Source of the DNA: Cololabis saira | Taxonomy: Eukaryota > Chordata > Actinopteri > Beloniformes > Belonidae | Length of the DNA stretch: 64,000 nt | Direction: 5' to 3' | NCBI RefSeq assembly: GCF_033807715.1 | Contig: NC_084601.1 | Span: forward strand, 19,274,690-19,338,689 | Part shown: positions 14,561 through 25,075 of the stretch, piece by piece | Numbering within the stretch: position 1 is the stretch's first letter | How the letters are laid out: each line of letters starts with the position of its first letter | Program-made: the position numbers and the translations under genes | The notes under the pieces: generated by a model | Databases searched by the model: none | What the model saw: only the letters and a program-made list of their open reading frames with translations | Told to the model about the DNA's origin: nothing

Positions 14561-17500
14561 GAGAGAGAGAAATCCTCTTCAGGGGATAACTACCTACAGA
14601 TGGGAGATGCTCTTGGAAAAGAAAATGCTGCTCACACAGATACTTCCAGGAGTGATGAAATGTAATCACTAACCCCTTAACTGCAACAGCTGTTAAATCA
14701 TGTTGAGCAGATTTTCTGTATCTATAATGTCTCTCGTCTCTGACACAGAGCAGGCAGAGAGCACTGATGAGAAAGGCAGGACTCGACACCAAGTGTGTGT
14801 GTGTGTGTGTGTGTTGGTGGGAAAAAAAGAGTGAAAAAGGGAAAAAGAGAACCCAGGAGGTATAAACTCAAGTTACAGGAATTCCTCTGGACTTGTATCA
14901 GCATCAGTGTTGGATTAAGTTTCCTTACAAACATTCTCCACTGGTGACCTCCAGAAAGGGGGAGTAAAACAAGAAATCACAAAACCAAGCAAGCAAGTGC
15001 TTCAAAAGCCAGCTTTCCACGCGAGAACTGGATAATGGAGCAGTAAAGCGCACAAATAAAGGCAAATGTGTAGAAATGTTGAATGCAACAATATTCCTAG
15101 ACCTCCCAACAGCAAACATCTTACTTTCTTGCACTACTCAAGCTTATCCCTTCAGAAAATATAAAAGCATTAGTAGGCTATCAAACTGATTAGTTCAACT
15201 TCAGCTCACCCTTTAAAGCTCAACACATTTCTGACACCCATCACCAAGCAACCGCTCGGCCTGCTCCCAGACTGCTCCAGCAAGCCCCGCCCCTGCTATA
15301 CACACCATCTGAGTGTGTGTTGCTTTGCACGTATACAGCCACACGTGACCACTACGAGAACAATTCAATCTAAAGAGCAGAATGACATTTTGTAGGATTA
15401 ACATATCATTAGCTGTCTCTCAGATGGGGCCTATTATATCCTTGAATGTAGGAGCGTGACATCACAGCAAGTGGAGAGCGCTCCTTTGATGTAATCCAAT
15501 TTTCCATTTCAACTTCACGCATAGCGAGGGACACTGCCTATTTGCAGTCCACAAAACAAACAAAAGAAAAAAAGGAAACATTTATGCTACCTAGGCATAC
15601 CAGGGTAGCAACTTTGGTGCTTTTCTCTTATCACTGTGAAACCAACTCAACAGCTCAAGGCATCTTATCTTCCACCCGAAACGCTTTTTCTCCAGCAGCT
15701 CTTTGTCTTTATCAAGTGAGGATCGGGAGGTTTATACCACCGGTTTATTTCACGATGCCTGAATGACCCTCACTTGAATTAGCCAAAACCTGAGTCCAAA
15801 GTTACAGATGTGTGTGCACAGCACCGGGGAAAACAAGCAAATCAAATAAACCTGATGTTCATGCCACATGAGAGAATTTCTAAGTCAGCAATCGTTAAAA
15901 CCCCTGTGAGATGTCAGGGGTCATTTCCAAGGGCCACCAATTTAAAGCATTAATGCTAAAGAAATGTGATAGATGTTTATATTGCGTCTATTTGTTGTTT
16001 TCTTGTGCACATCTTGAAGCTCTAGAATACATGCCCATCTTAAAGAGCTTATTTAAAGCTTCATGCCAAATATAAGAAATGAGTCACCAATATAAGAAGC
16101 AATGCAGAAATGGCAACAGGTAGAACATTAACGATAAAATGTAATTTACTTCATTTATAGCTGGAGCCCTTGTCGAAGTGGAGAAACATGGGTCGAGATA
16201 ATAACATATTATACGATATACTGAATAAAAATGCACAATAGCAGGACCTTGAAAGTAGAGCACGTAATTGGAATGCAGTCATCGTTAATACTATTACTTA
16301 CGCCCGCGTTAGATCTCGTTCCACAGCTCTTCAGATCAGGACCTTTGTCTGCAACTTTGTGGGACAGTTAGATCTCTTTAACGGGTAACTCAGGAGCGTT
16401 GTAATTGATCCTTTACTGAATATGTGTAATCTAAGCAAAATAGACAGGAAATACAGTTTAAAACAGCCTAAATAAAATATGTTTCTGCAAAAACAAAATA
16501 ACACACCCATCTTAATGTTTATCTAAAATGAGCTTAGTACTTTAAATAAAATATAATTTCGGTGAGCACATATGAAAACGAATGCATTTGAAAGATTTAA
16601 CTGGCAATACCTGACAGACACACAGTTTTAACTATTTGTGTGGAGTCTCAACTTAAAACTTTAGTGTGAGTCAGTGAGTGACTGCAGAGATGACGGAAGC
16701 CAACCAGCCACTGCCACTGAAATTACACGAGTCCGACGGCTCGTAAAATGTTCTTTGCCATCAGACAAACTGATAAATCTAGTTTTAAGCCAAATGAGCA
16801 CCCAATTAACTCTGAGGCAATTTGTCAAAGCAAAAAAACATTAAAATAGTGTCCATTATAAGGCTAGCAATAGCAATAGGTTAGTGGAACGTGTAAGAAA
16901 ATAGCTGGGGGAAAAAAAATCTAATATTTGAGATAAATTAATTGACAGGTTAAAATATCCTTGCAGAGGGCAACACACCTGGAAAACCAAAAGCTAGACC
17001 CCCCCGCCCAAGCAAACTGTGATTGGAGGGGTTTTAAATAAATATGTGCTGCTTATCAGCAATGGAAATAGGGAAATTTGCAAAGCAACAGAGCTGGATG
17101 ATGGACAAAATCTGTCCCTCGTCAGTGCTGGCAAGTAAAAAGTTTAGACTTCTCCTGTGGCATTCCCTCCCCCAAGGCTGCAGAGCAGTGAATGACTAAG
17201 TGGGAAATGAGGCCCTTACTGGAAAACTGAACCTACCCGTTTACTGGCATTGAATAGAGGGTGGACACCCATTTTTTTGGTTTTTATTCATTTATTGACC
17301 CTTTAAATTTACAAATGGTAAAATGACATTTTCAAATAGGTAATTTTTTATATAATATATATTTATATATTTAACTATAACCATGATTAACAAAAGATGA
17401 CTTTCAGTGGTGAAAGTCCAACACTACAAACCGACAACCAGTCTGCATCATTTTCAGTTCCACCACTTGGCGTCCAAAGCTCTATTCAAACTTTGCATTA

Positions 17501-20500
17501 GCATGCATCCTAACAATCCTGAAGAGGACGGTCCAGTGCCTAGCGTGTGTTCACTCGTGGCGTTAATTGTATACAGAAATGAGTCCACCAGTAAAAGAAT
17601 CTGACCGTACTGCTCTACACAAATAACCATACAAGTCATTTTTGCTTGCAAACACTAAATACATTGTTCTTTTTAAGTCACCAAAAGGTGGCAACTGGAA
17701 ATAAGATCCAACTTGCAGTAAAAAAAAACAAAACAAAGAAAAACTAGAGCTGGAATAAGCAAGATGAAGAAAATCAACCCCAAATCTTTTATTTTCCAAA
17801 ACTTCCCAGACTTAATTCAGCAAGGGATATGTACAATACAAATCAGGATATCTATAAGATTGAGAGATTCTCCACAAATATGAAGAAGAAATGTCCTAAA
17901 CCCATGACATTAGCTTATGAGGCCACCCTTGAATCCAGCCCAACACTTTCACGTTCAGACTACAAAGAGATACAAGTGTCCAAACCAGCGTCAGATACAC
18001 CCTGACTGATCAGATCCGGAAGAAGCGGCCATAAGCGTCCCTCTTTTGCCCCACTATTGACAACAGTTTGTGTACCATTGATAGTCCACATTTACAGACT
18101 GGAAGGAGACGCCTGTACCAACTGTGCTTTTTATATAATCTTTGTACACGTAGAAAGTTAAAATGGCCTCTTTTGCCTGCAGAGACCCTAACCACTTAAG
18201 CTGAAGGACATTTTTGTGTTTTAGCAGCACACATTAATTAAACATTATGACACACAAAATGTGTTCTTACGCAAAAATGCAGGTTCAGAAAAAAATTGCT
18301 AATATTCAGAAACAGATGCTTACTAGGTCATAATGTAGGTTATTTTTTTTAATGAAGCCAACCATTCGCAACTTCCCCAACTTGCACATATGGCAAATAC
18401 AGGTTGGGAGTCATGGTGGGCTGCACCAATATGTTTTGTGAGGTTGCGTTAACAGTGAACAGCATCCCTCTGGGTGTCCGGCATTTAACTGCAGGCTGCA
18501 AGGCACATGCATGCTGTTGCAACTAAAGAAAGAAAGTTATTAGGAACCGCAGTCTGTTATTAGTTATGTTAAAAAGTTAACACCTTTTTGTATTTTTGCA
18601 AGTAATTAAGTACATTTATTAGAAGGCACATATGCTGCATTCTTTGAACTCAACATTTTCAGACCACATTTGGACGAACTTTGTAATATACTGAACCTAA
18701 TAAACAAAAACCTTGAAGCATAATGGTGTACTCTCCAGTACTAGGGAAAAGTTCTCCGAGCTCAACGGAAACCAGAAGTGTCACAAGAAATTACAAACCA
18801 AAACCTCCTACTAATACAGTCTGTTATTCTTCCCGACCATACGGCTAAACCAAGAAACGGCTGGTTTCCTGTTTGACAGGGTTTTTTACTTTCCTTAACT
18901 CAAAGCACAAGGTGCACCAATGAACGAAGTATAAAAAGAACAACACTATTTCTGAATTCCCACTTCCAACAATCAATCTTCCCCATCATCAGAAAAAGAT
19001 TGGTGTTCACAGTATGTCCATGGGTCATACTTCCAGCAGTCACAGAAAAATGTGTGCAGCTACTGCGGGGGCCTCTCTCTGCCCTGGATGGATGGTGTGG
19101 TACAGATTAACCAGACTGCATGAGTCTATAAGTGTGTGCATACACATAAGGCCTGTGTGTGTGTGTATGTGTGTGTGAAAATCCAGCTCTACACACGTGC
19201 CTGTTCCTCTCCGGGGAACTGGGTGAAGAGCCACTCGGCTCCCTTTGAACTTGCACCATATGGTCCACAGTAGGTTCTATACGACACACTCCCATAATGC
19301 TATTAGACTATAGAGGCATCTGGAGATGTGGCCCAACACTAATGCAGCTTGTTTACACTAATGCAGCATGTTTACACCAACACAGCTTGTTTACACCAGT
19401 GCAGCTTGTTTAGTTTACACCAATCCAGCTTCTTTACAACGACTACGTTTACATGCAGTCAAAATTCGGGTTATTACTAATATTCCGGTTACTGAAACAT
19501 TCAGAATATTCCGTTACCATGTGTGAGCAAACAGGGTTATCCCTGTATACATGGTAATTAATCATTTGGGATATCTGGATCAAACCAGCGACGCGCGGAG
19601 AACGTGATGACGCAATTACCGTCATTTCCTCTTCTTCTTCCTGTATCCAAATTCAAAACAAATGCTGCTTCGCGCAACTTTTCGCTCACCTTCTTGTAAA
19701 TCTCGCTATCCCCGTACTTTCTACCGTCTACAAATGCAGAAATGTTCATATCCTTCATTACATTTATGAAGTGATTAGTGTCCTCCTCACTCCAAAAGTG
19801 TGGCATGGTCTTGTATTTCTCCATGTTTAGAAGAACTTCCTGGACTCAAAAGACCAGGATTCCTTGTGAACAGAGCATGCGCAGAAAACAAATTCATGTT
19901 CCGTTTGATGGGGATATTCCGTTTGCCGTTTACATGACCAAATATTCGGGTTTTAAAAGGAGTAACCCAGGGGTAATATTCGGGTTTTTAAAAACCCGAA
20001 TATGAGCAAATTCCGGTTATTCAAAGGGGTTATTGGTGTTTACATGGCCGTGCAAATTCGGGTTATTGCTAATATTCAGGTTTTAAAAGGGTTATTGACT
20101 GCATGGAAACGCAGTCACTGATGCAGCTTGTTTTGTTTACACTAATGCAGCTTGTTTCGTTTACACCAGGGGTGGATACAAGGAGCTTGAACAGAACTAT
20201 CCAGACTTTGATGACAAGGTGGTGACAACCGTTAATTAGAATCAGGTGTGTTGATGCAGGGAAACAACTAAAACATGCAGGACACCGGTGTTCTGCCATT
20301 TTTTGCTGCTTTGCCAAAAAATGCTCCCTAATGGTTTTTTACCTTTGTAGAGCTACAATTTTACTGTGTTTTACTCCCTAGCCCACCTCCTTTCCCCCAA
20401 GTGGTCCTTGTCTCTTGCCAGGCCGTTATTGTAAATAAGAATGTTCTTAATGACCTGTCTGGCTAAATAAAGGCCAATGACTGAATGAATAGCAAATAAA

Positions 20501-22916
20501 GCGATATAATTGTTTTTTTTTCTTCTCTTTATCGTATAATGTTCACAATGTGTAATGCAATTCATGTCATGGGTAGTGTGTTTTGAAGGATCAAATACTC
20601 AACATCCCATATTATCAATTTAGCGTGGCAATCAAACTTTGAAAATCGTCTGTGCGCATGCGCAGAATCACAAAGTAGCATTTCTCGGCAGGTAGCAGAA
20701 ATTGGCCGAACACCGGCCCTCGAGGATCCACTTTGGACACCCCTGGTTTACACCAATGCAGCTTGTTTTGTTTACACCAATGCAGCTTGTTTTGTACTGC
20801 GGTTGAATTGGTTTGATATTGGATATTGGATATTCGAATTCAACACCCATAAAACTTGTGATACATACCATTGATTTTGGTCAAACCACTTGTGATGTGT
20901 TCATGGTCATCTAGACTATATATCACAAGACAGTAATTATTAAAAAATAATATATATGGGCTGATTTAATGTGGTTTAATGAATTCAACACCCATAAAAC
21001 TTGTGATACATAACACTGATTGTTTTCAAACCACTTGTGATGTGTTCATGGTTATCCAGACTATATATACATTAAACCTCATTGAATCAGCCCATAATAT
21101 GATTTTATAATAATTACTCTCTTGTGATATATAGTCTAGATGACCATGAACGCATCACAAGTAGGGGTGGGCAAAAATATCGATATGGCAATATATCGCG
21201 ATACTTTTTCAGCTGATTCAATATCGATATTAAAAATTTGAATATCGATTTTTTAAAAAAAAAAATTTAAATATTTTTTATCCACGATTTTTTTCCCATT
21301 ATATCACCCAGTGCTCCTACCTAAGTGACAGTCCTGGGCATTGCCACTCTCTACCAACCCTGGGAGGGCCCTGCACTGAGCTCAGGTTTTATTTCATTTT
21401 ATAATTTATTTTTTATATAACACAATTGCCTGTCCTTAAAAAATGAAAAATAATGGACAGAGGTTTATTTATTTATGGATTTATATCTATACTGACTGAT
21501 CACTGTGCCTGTCCTTGGTTTTAGTACCCATCTTTCTTGTGTTTATTATCATTTGCCACATAATTAAAGCAACCTCATACTAAATTTAATGTTCATTTCA
21601 TATGATGTAAATAATATGAAAAACATATACAAATAAGTTGTAACTTTAGCTTGTATAGTTATAATAAAACATTGTTTTGACTCAGTTTGTCCCATGAATT
21701 GTCACTATAATCTGATGAACGTGCAACTCGGATTTTAAGATCAATCACTATCATCTGATGTACATATACAACTTGGATTTTAAAATGTGTAATGCATTTT
21801 TACATTTTTCGGTGAACTATGTAGAATATAATAATCGGGATATCGCATAATCGGGATATCGCAATGTGTATCGTATCGTGGCTCAAGTATCGTGATGCGT
21901 ATCGTATCGTAAGGTCCTTCCCAATACCCACCCCTAATCACAAGCAATATGACCAAAATCGGTGGTATGTATCACAAGTTAAATGGATGTCTTTGAATGT
22001 CGAATATCCAATATCCAATATCAAACCAATTCAACCGCGGTTTGTTTTGTTTACACCAATGCAGCCTGTTTTGTTTACACTAATGCAGCTCGTTTACATT
22101 GCAATCCCTTGAACCCTTGCTGAAAAGAAGAGCATGTGTTGACGGCCAGGTGATCTCAGCTCCACTCACCTCTCCGTCGTGCTGCTGGCAGAAGCTCATG
22201 CGGTCCTGGAACAGCGACAGCAGGGCGAAGTTGTTCTGCAGGGACTGTGCGATGGACACGGCCACCACGGGCTGGCCCCCCGTGCCGTTGCCGTTGCTGT
22301 TGCCCCGGGTGCCCCCCAGGTGCAGGCTCTCGGCCAGCCGCTCGATGAAGTGGTCCTTGGTCAGCCGCACCCTCAGGTGCGCCCTTACGCAGTTATCACA
22401 CAGGTACTCCTGGCAGTCCAGGCAGTGGGACGTGGCCGGGTTCTCCTCGTCGCAGGAGCTGCACCCGGGCTCCCCCATGGGGTGCGGCGGCAGCAGGCCC
22501 CCGTGGGGCGGGTGGAACCCGGAGGAGCCCAACCCTCCACGGTGATGATGGAGGCCGTTCTTGTTCTGGATCTGCTCCTCCGAGCTCACCACCACGTCCA
22601 GCAGGTTGTTGAAGAGGAAGTTGGAGGAGGGCAGGGAGTCCACCCCGGCCTCGGAGATGCACACCTTGTGGTCGCAGGTGGGGCAGCGCAGCTGGAGGGG
22701 CTCCCCGGGGCTGCGCTGGCCCTCCAGGCACTGCCGGCAGAAGGCGTGCAGGCAGGGCAGCACATGCAGCCGGTTGCAGCCGTGGCTGGAGGAGGAGGAC
22801 GAGGTGTGCGAGGAGGTGGAGGAGGTGGACGAGCTGGAGGAGATGGGGGCGGAGGAGCCGCACAGCTCCTTGCACAGGGGACACGTCTGCAGGTCCGAGT
22901 CTGGAAACGAAGCCAT
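1693..22916 (-). CDS. trim71: TRIM71 / LIN-41 E3 ubiquitin ligase, exons 1-3 (3' part outside window)
   Basis: Coding segments join(22170..22916, 5850..6017, 1693..1827) on the minus strand, all phase 0, giving 350 residues. The protein starts MASFPDSD. Its RING uses C12, C15, C55, H57, C60, C63, C78 and C81; a Ser/Thr-rich insert (about 25-45) lies inside the RING. B-box 1 spans about 152-190. B-box 2 starts at C243/H246 and crosses into exon 2. Exon 3 is the first part of the coiled coil and ends ELLWK. TRIM71 of other vertebrates is about 850-870 residues with a filamin domain and six NHL repeats; these must lie left of position 1. Known role: cytoplasmic E3 ligase and mRNA repressor, a let-7 target active in embryonic and stem cells. 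The four-exon plan fits. The long Ser-rich RING insert and the B-box 2 wording separate it from TRIM2/TRIM3. Confidence 0.95.
1828..5849. other. trim71 intron 2
   Basis: About 4 kb between exons 3 and 2. I see one LINE-tail relic near 4.6-4.7 kb (listed separately). A GC-rich patch at 5340-5640 gives open frames on both strands, but none has splice context or a recognised family. Confidence 0.6.
4600..4738 (+). mobile_element. 3' tail of an L2-type LINE or L2-tailed SINE
   Basis: The text GCACTTTGAGATT, then AAGTGCTCTACAAATAAA, then an (ATT)n run is the usual ending of L2-type retroelements in fish. No upstream coding remnant was recognised, so this is a truncated copy. Confidence 0.45.
5850..6017 (-). 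CDS. trim71: trim71 exon 2 (rest of B-box 2)
   Basis: 168 nt, 56 codons, phase 0 at both ends. The acceptor is TTACTCAG and the donor GTGAGACC. It supplies the remaining B-box 2 cysteines and histidines ([12 protein letters not shown], then GRHMGH) and the conserved stretch [15 protein letters not shown] that opens the coiled coil. Confidence 0.95.
6018..10943. other. trim71 intron 1, 3' third
   Basis: Intronic DNA with a poly-A/T hairpin near 7910-7950, a (CA)n run at 8592-8623, a purine/pyrimidine-biased stretch at 8740-8930 and the unassigned cysteine-rich frames at 9273-9637. No exon of a known gene was recognised. Confidence 0.5.
9273..9637 (-). other. Unassigned cysteine-rich open frames
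   Basis: Two overlapping minus-strand frames. One (9395-9637) contains [15 protein letters not shown]; the other (9273-9482) contains [17 protein letters not shown] and more cysteines. The spacing faintly recalls three-finger (Ly6 or TGF-beta receptor ectodomain) folds, but there is no signal peptide and no strong acceptor, and a single product would need a frame change. It may be chance or a decayed exon. Confidence 0.15.
10948..11744. mobile_element. TTAA-type (piggyBac-like) non-autonomous element
   Basis: The ends are inverted repeats: AGGGATTGTGACATG on the left, AGGTATTGTGACATC as the complement of the right (13 of 15 matching). TTAA flanks both sides (10944-10947 and 11745-11748). The interior has no transposase. 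A smaller foldback MITE is nested at 11195-11325. TTAA duplication is the signature of the piggyBac superfamily; the family name is inferred. Confidence 0.75.
11195..11325. mobile_element. Foldback MITE, TAA target site (Harbinger-type), nested copy 1
   Basis: 131 bases, with TIRs AGGCGGATTTATGGTTCCGC and the complement of CGCGGAACCATAAATCAGGC, flanked by TAA at 11192-11194 and 11326-11328. A 3-bp TAA/TTA duplication is typical of PIF/Harbinger elements. The centre is GC-rich and partly self-complementary. Related copies occur at 37.4 and 46.8 kb. Confidence 0.75.
11749..19335. other. trim71 intron 1, middle
   Basis: About 7.6 kb of AT-rich intron. Short dinucleotide runs occur at 13861-13877, 14391-14407, 14530-14570 ((CA)n then (GA)n), 14791-14813 and 19156-19178. 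No exon, RNA gene or complete mobile element was recognised. Confidence 0.5.
14530..14570. repeat. (CA)n-(GA)n microsatellite
   Basis: A compound dinucleotide run inside trim71 intron 1. Confidence 0.85.
19441..20116. mobile_element. DNA transposon with Myb/SANT-like gene, probably Harbinger-related
   Basis: The left end GACTACGTTTACATGCAGTC matches the complement of the right end GACTGCGTTTCCATGCAGTC in 18 of 20 positions. Internal short repeats of ATTCGGGTTATT-type sequence add further self-complementarity. The minus-strand frame at 19558-19824 is intact. The flanking minisatellite obscures the target-site duplication, so the superfamily is inferred from the encoded protein. Confidence 0.6.
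19558..19824 (-). CDS. Transposon-encoded Myb/SANT-like protein, 88 residues
   Basis: Complete frame from ATG to stop inside the transposon at 19441-20116. Residues 10-60 ([18 protein letters not shown], then YKKVSEKL) have the W-x-x-x-E/D pattern and helix spacing of the Myb/SANT-like DNA-binding domains found in PIF/Harbinger accessory proteins. A second tryptophan follows near the C-terminus (ARRWFDPD). It is shorter than full Harbinger Myb proteins and there is no DDE transposase, so the element could only move with help. Host use is not indicated. Confidence 0.5.
   Translation of the reverse strand: MEKYKTMPHFWSEEDTNHFINVMKDMNISAFVDGRKYGDSEIYKKVSEKLREAAFVLNLDTGRRRGNDGNCVITFSARRWFDPDIPND
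20167..20745. mobile_element. hAT-type MITE, 8-bp TSD GTTTACAC, with a nested element
   Basis: The ends are CAGGGGTG and CACCCCTG. Exact 8-bp duplications GTTTACAC flank it at 20159-20166 and 20746-20753. The text ATCAGGTGTGTTGATGCAGG and CCCTCGAGGATC is characteristic of a common fish hAT MITE. A second element (20289-20709) sits inside. Confidence 0.8.
20289..20709. mobile_element. DNA element 'Y', copy 1 (nested in hAT MITE)
   Basis: 421 bases flanked by ACACCGG at 20282-20288 and 20710-20716. The ends are imperfect inverted repeats (TGTTCTGCCATTTTTTGCTG against the complement of GCAGGTAGCAGAAATTGGCC). It carries the palindrome GCGCATGCGC at 20654-20663. A second copy, cut by two insertions, lies at 45436-47413. 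Superfamily not assigned. Confidence 0.65.
20795..22041. mobile_element. Long inverted-repeat element with a hAT inserted in one arm
   Basis: The left arm starts ACTGCGGTTGAATTGGTTTG and the right arm ends in its complement. Both arms carry TTGATATTGGATATTGGATA, CTTGTGATACATACCA and TCATGGTCATCTAGACTATA. A second partial left-arm copy (20981-21060) lies in the centre. TTGTTTTG flanks both sides (20787-20794, 22042-22049), although that 8-mer also occurs in the host minisatellite. Without the hAT insertion the element is about 465 bases. Confidence 0.65.
21162..21936. mobile_element. hAT-type non-autonomous element, 8-bp TSD ATCACAAG
   Basis: The ends are TAGGGGTGGGC and CCCACCCCTA. The exact 8-bp duplication ATCACAAG occurs at 21154-21161 and 21937-21944. 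The interior is rich in ATCGATA/TATCGTATCG text near both ends and has no transposase. It splits the right arm of the palindrome at 20795-22041. Confidence 0.85.
22170..22916 (-). CDS. trim71: trim71 exon 1 (RING and B-box 1)
   Basis: 747 nt, 249 codons, ending HDGE before a GTGAGT donor. The frame stays open further upstream (to 23075), but the ATG at 22914-22916 is chosen because MASFPDSD matches the conserved TRIM71 start and the upstream extension looks like translated 5' UTR. High GC content makes both opposite-strand and shifted frames open here; those are shadows. Confidence 0.95.
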
Positions 22917-23218
22917 GCTCAGTTCACAACACACACAGACATGTGTGCATGTGGAGAATAATAATAACAATGTGGCATTTGAGGTAGATTCATGAGGTAC
23001 CAGTTTGATTAGGCCTTTCTGACACAGTTCTTGTTGATTCAGATGCAGAAATAAGAGATAATCAGAAGTAGTCACACTGATAGTAAACGGTTGTGTAAGG
23101 CGGTTAGGGGGCAGTCATGTTCCGGGCTGAGGAGAGTCGGTGTCCGTTGGAAGCCGTTGGAAGCCGCGCCGACCTGGCAGCATGACTTCACGGCTCAGTC
23201 CTGCTCTGGAGACACATC

Positions 23219-23228
23219 TTTATAAATA
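23219..23228 (-). promoter_or_regulatory. Candidate TATA box of trim71
   Basis: On the minus strand this reads TATTTATAAA, about 300 bases before the trim71 ATG. A start site 25-30 bases downstream would give a 5' UTR of roughly 275 bases with no intron needed. The flanking sequence to 23.7 kb is GC-rich. Inferred from sequence only. Confidence 0.4.
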
Positions 23229-23259
23229 TCCCGCTCCCTTTCACTGCAGGGGGAGGAAA

Positions 23260-23700
23260 CAGCACCGGTGAATTATTCATCCAAGCTGCGACCTCACACG
23301 GAGCCGCGGGTCAGCGAGGCGTCCCGGGGAGAGAAGCACCAGACAGGACGGGTCTGCGGCGCTGCTGCTGGGGCTGCACTCATCACGGTCCCCTATCCTG
23401 GTCCAGACCTGCTGCACTTCAGTTCAGGAATAACAGCAACAGAGGGGGAACCGCGGCTCCTGGCGCTGGTCGGTGGAGGACGTTTGTGGGAATAAACCTG
23501 CCCTGGTGGAGCTGCAGCTCAGCCAGCCCCGCCAGCCTCGTCACGCGGAGGAAACTAATGGAGACACTTCCGCCGAGCGCGCATGCGCGCCCCCGCTCGG
23601 CCTGGGAGGGAGGGAGGGAGGGGGGCGGCGCGCTCGCGGGGGCGCGCCGCTGAGGGGCAGCTCAGGGGCGAGGATGATGCGCACATGTATGGAGGTGGAT
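23260..23700. promoter_or_regulatory. GC-rich, CpG-rich upstream region of trim71
   Basis: Base composition changes sharply from the AT-rich surroundings: many CG dinucleotides, GC boxes and an NRF1-like palindrome GCGCATGCGC at 23579-23588. The position directly upstream of trim71 suggests a CpG-island promoter. Open frames on both strands here (for example 23473-23829 plus) look like by-products of GC content. Confidence 0.45.
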
Positions 23701-23716
23701 TTGTGTCCCTTGTGCT

Positions 23717-24338
23717 CATGGGTGCAGATCCCGGGGGGGACGGGGGGGACATGTCCCCCCCAATTTCTGAAAAACATGAAATGCCCCCCCCATTGCCCCA
23801 ATAAAAATACCCTAAATAAAAAAAAATAATACATCCACGGTGCGTTTTGAGGTGTACAGAATGAAAGTATTGCTGCTCCATTATTTTTTTTTTTTAGTCT
23901 GAATTAATATTTTTAGAATTTTTGACGGGCTCGACAATTACTTTTTGTCAACGTTCTGTTTACATTCGTACCTGCCCGTACTTGTACTTGTTTAGGGCTC
24001 CATATTTCATCCATATATCAATTGGTCGTGCATAAAGTAGTCCCATAGGATAAAAGGAAGATGGTGAGAATAATTTGAGATGAGTAGACACTACATGCCC
24101 AAAACCCTTAAAATTATGATTTACGAATATAACAGTTAAGTAAGCAGTGACACACACTGTTGGCTGTTTAGGACAAATAAACAAGAAAGGTAAGCACAAT
24201 AAGTGATTCCCTGTGCAGTATTTTCTGGAGAGCCTTTACCAATTTATGGCATGGTATGAGTTGCATATTGGCAAAACATTAAAAATTAAAATCACGTTGG
24301 TGTCCCCCCCAATCCTGACATCGGATCTGCACCCCTGA
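23717..24338. mobile_element. Non-autonomous DNA element with poly-C/G ends
   Basis: The left end GGGTGCAGATCC and right end GGATCTGCACCC are perfect inverted repeats, followed inward by long G or C runs and TGTCCCCCCC. TTGTGCT flanks both sides (23710-23716, 24339-24345). The 7-8 bp duplication points to hAT, but the exact border is ambiguous by a base or two. Confidence 0.65.
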
Positions 24339-24356
24339 TTGTGCTGTCTTCGGGTG

Positions 24357-25075
24357 AAGGGAGGGTGAAGGGAGAAAAGAAGGAATGAAGGAAAGAAGGA
24401 AGGAAGGAAGAAAGGAGAAAAGAAGGAAAGAAGGAAGGAAGTAAAGGGAGTAAGGAAGGGAGAAAAGATGGAAGGAAGGGAGAAAGGAAGGAAAGAAGGA
24501 AGGAAGTAGGAAAGGGAGTAAGGAAAGGAGAAAAGATGGAAGGGAGGGAGAAAAGAAGGAAAGAAGGAAGGAAGGAAGTAGGAAAGGGAGTAAGGAAGGG
24601 AGAAAAGATGGAAGGGAGGGAGAAAAGATGGAAGGAAGGAAGTAGGAAAGGGAGTAATGAAGGGAGAAAAGATGGAAGGGAGGGAGAAAAGAAGGAAAGA
24701 AGGACGGAAGGAAGTAGGAAAGTGAGTAAGGAAGGGAGAAAAGATGGAAGGGAGGGAGAAAAGAAGGAAGGAAGGAGAAAAGAAGGAAGGAAGTAGGAAA
24801 GGGAGTAAGGAAGGGAAAAAAGATGGAAGGAAGGGAGAAAAGAAGGAAGGAAGGAGAAAAGAAGGAAAGAAGGAAGGAAGTAGGAAAGGGAGTAAGGAAG
24901 GGAGAAAAGATGGAAGGAAGGGAGAAAAGAAGGAAAGAAGGAAGGAAGGAGAAAAGAAGGAAAGAAGTAGGAAAGGGAATAAGGAAGGGAGAAAAGATGG
25001 AAGGGAGGGGAAAAGAAGGAAAGGAGGATGGAAGGAAGTAGGAAAGGAAGTAAGGAAGGGAGAAAAGATGGAAGG
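24357..25075. repeat. GGAA/GGGA-type purine minisatellite
   Basis: About 720 bases of almost pure purine on the plus strand, built from variable units of GGAAGTAGGAAAGGGAGTAA, GGAAGGGAGAAAAGATGGAA and GGGAGAAAAGAAGGAAAGAA type. All long open frames here (such as 24279-25082 minus) are artefacts of the repeat. The array joins the 3' tail of the adjacent minus-strand LINE (25076-25530). Confidence 0.95.

Larger units (their letters stand above)
19337..22095. repeat. Broken minisatellite, unit about TTTACACYAATGCAGCTTG
   Basis: Units of about 19-24 bases (TTTACACYAATGCAGCTTG plus TTT or TTTTG) occur at 19337-19440, 20117-20166, 20746-20794 and 22042-22095. Between these blocks lie separate transposon insertions. 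Removing them would bring the blocks together as one array of about a dozen units. Confidence 0.75.

Noticed and set aside
22179..22961. 260-codon plus-strand frame opposite trim71 exon 1
   Set aside because: A shadow of GC-rich coding sequence. The opposite frame encodes the RING and B-box of TRIM71.
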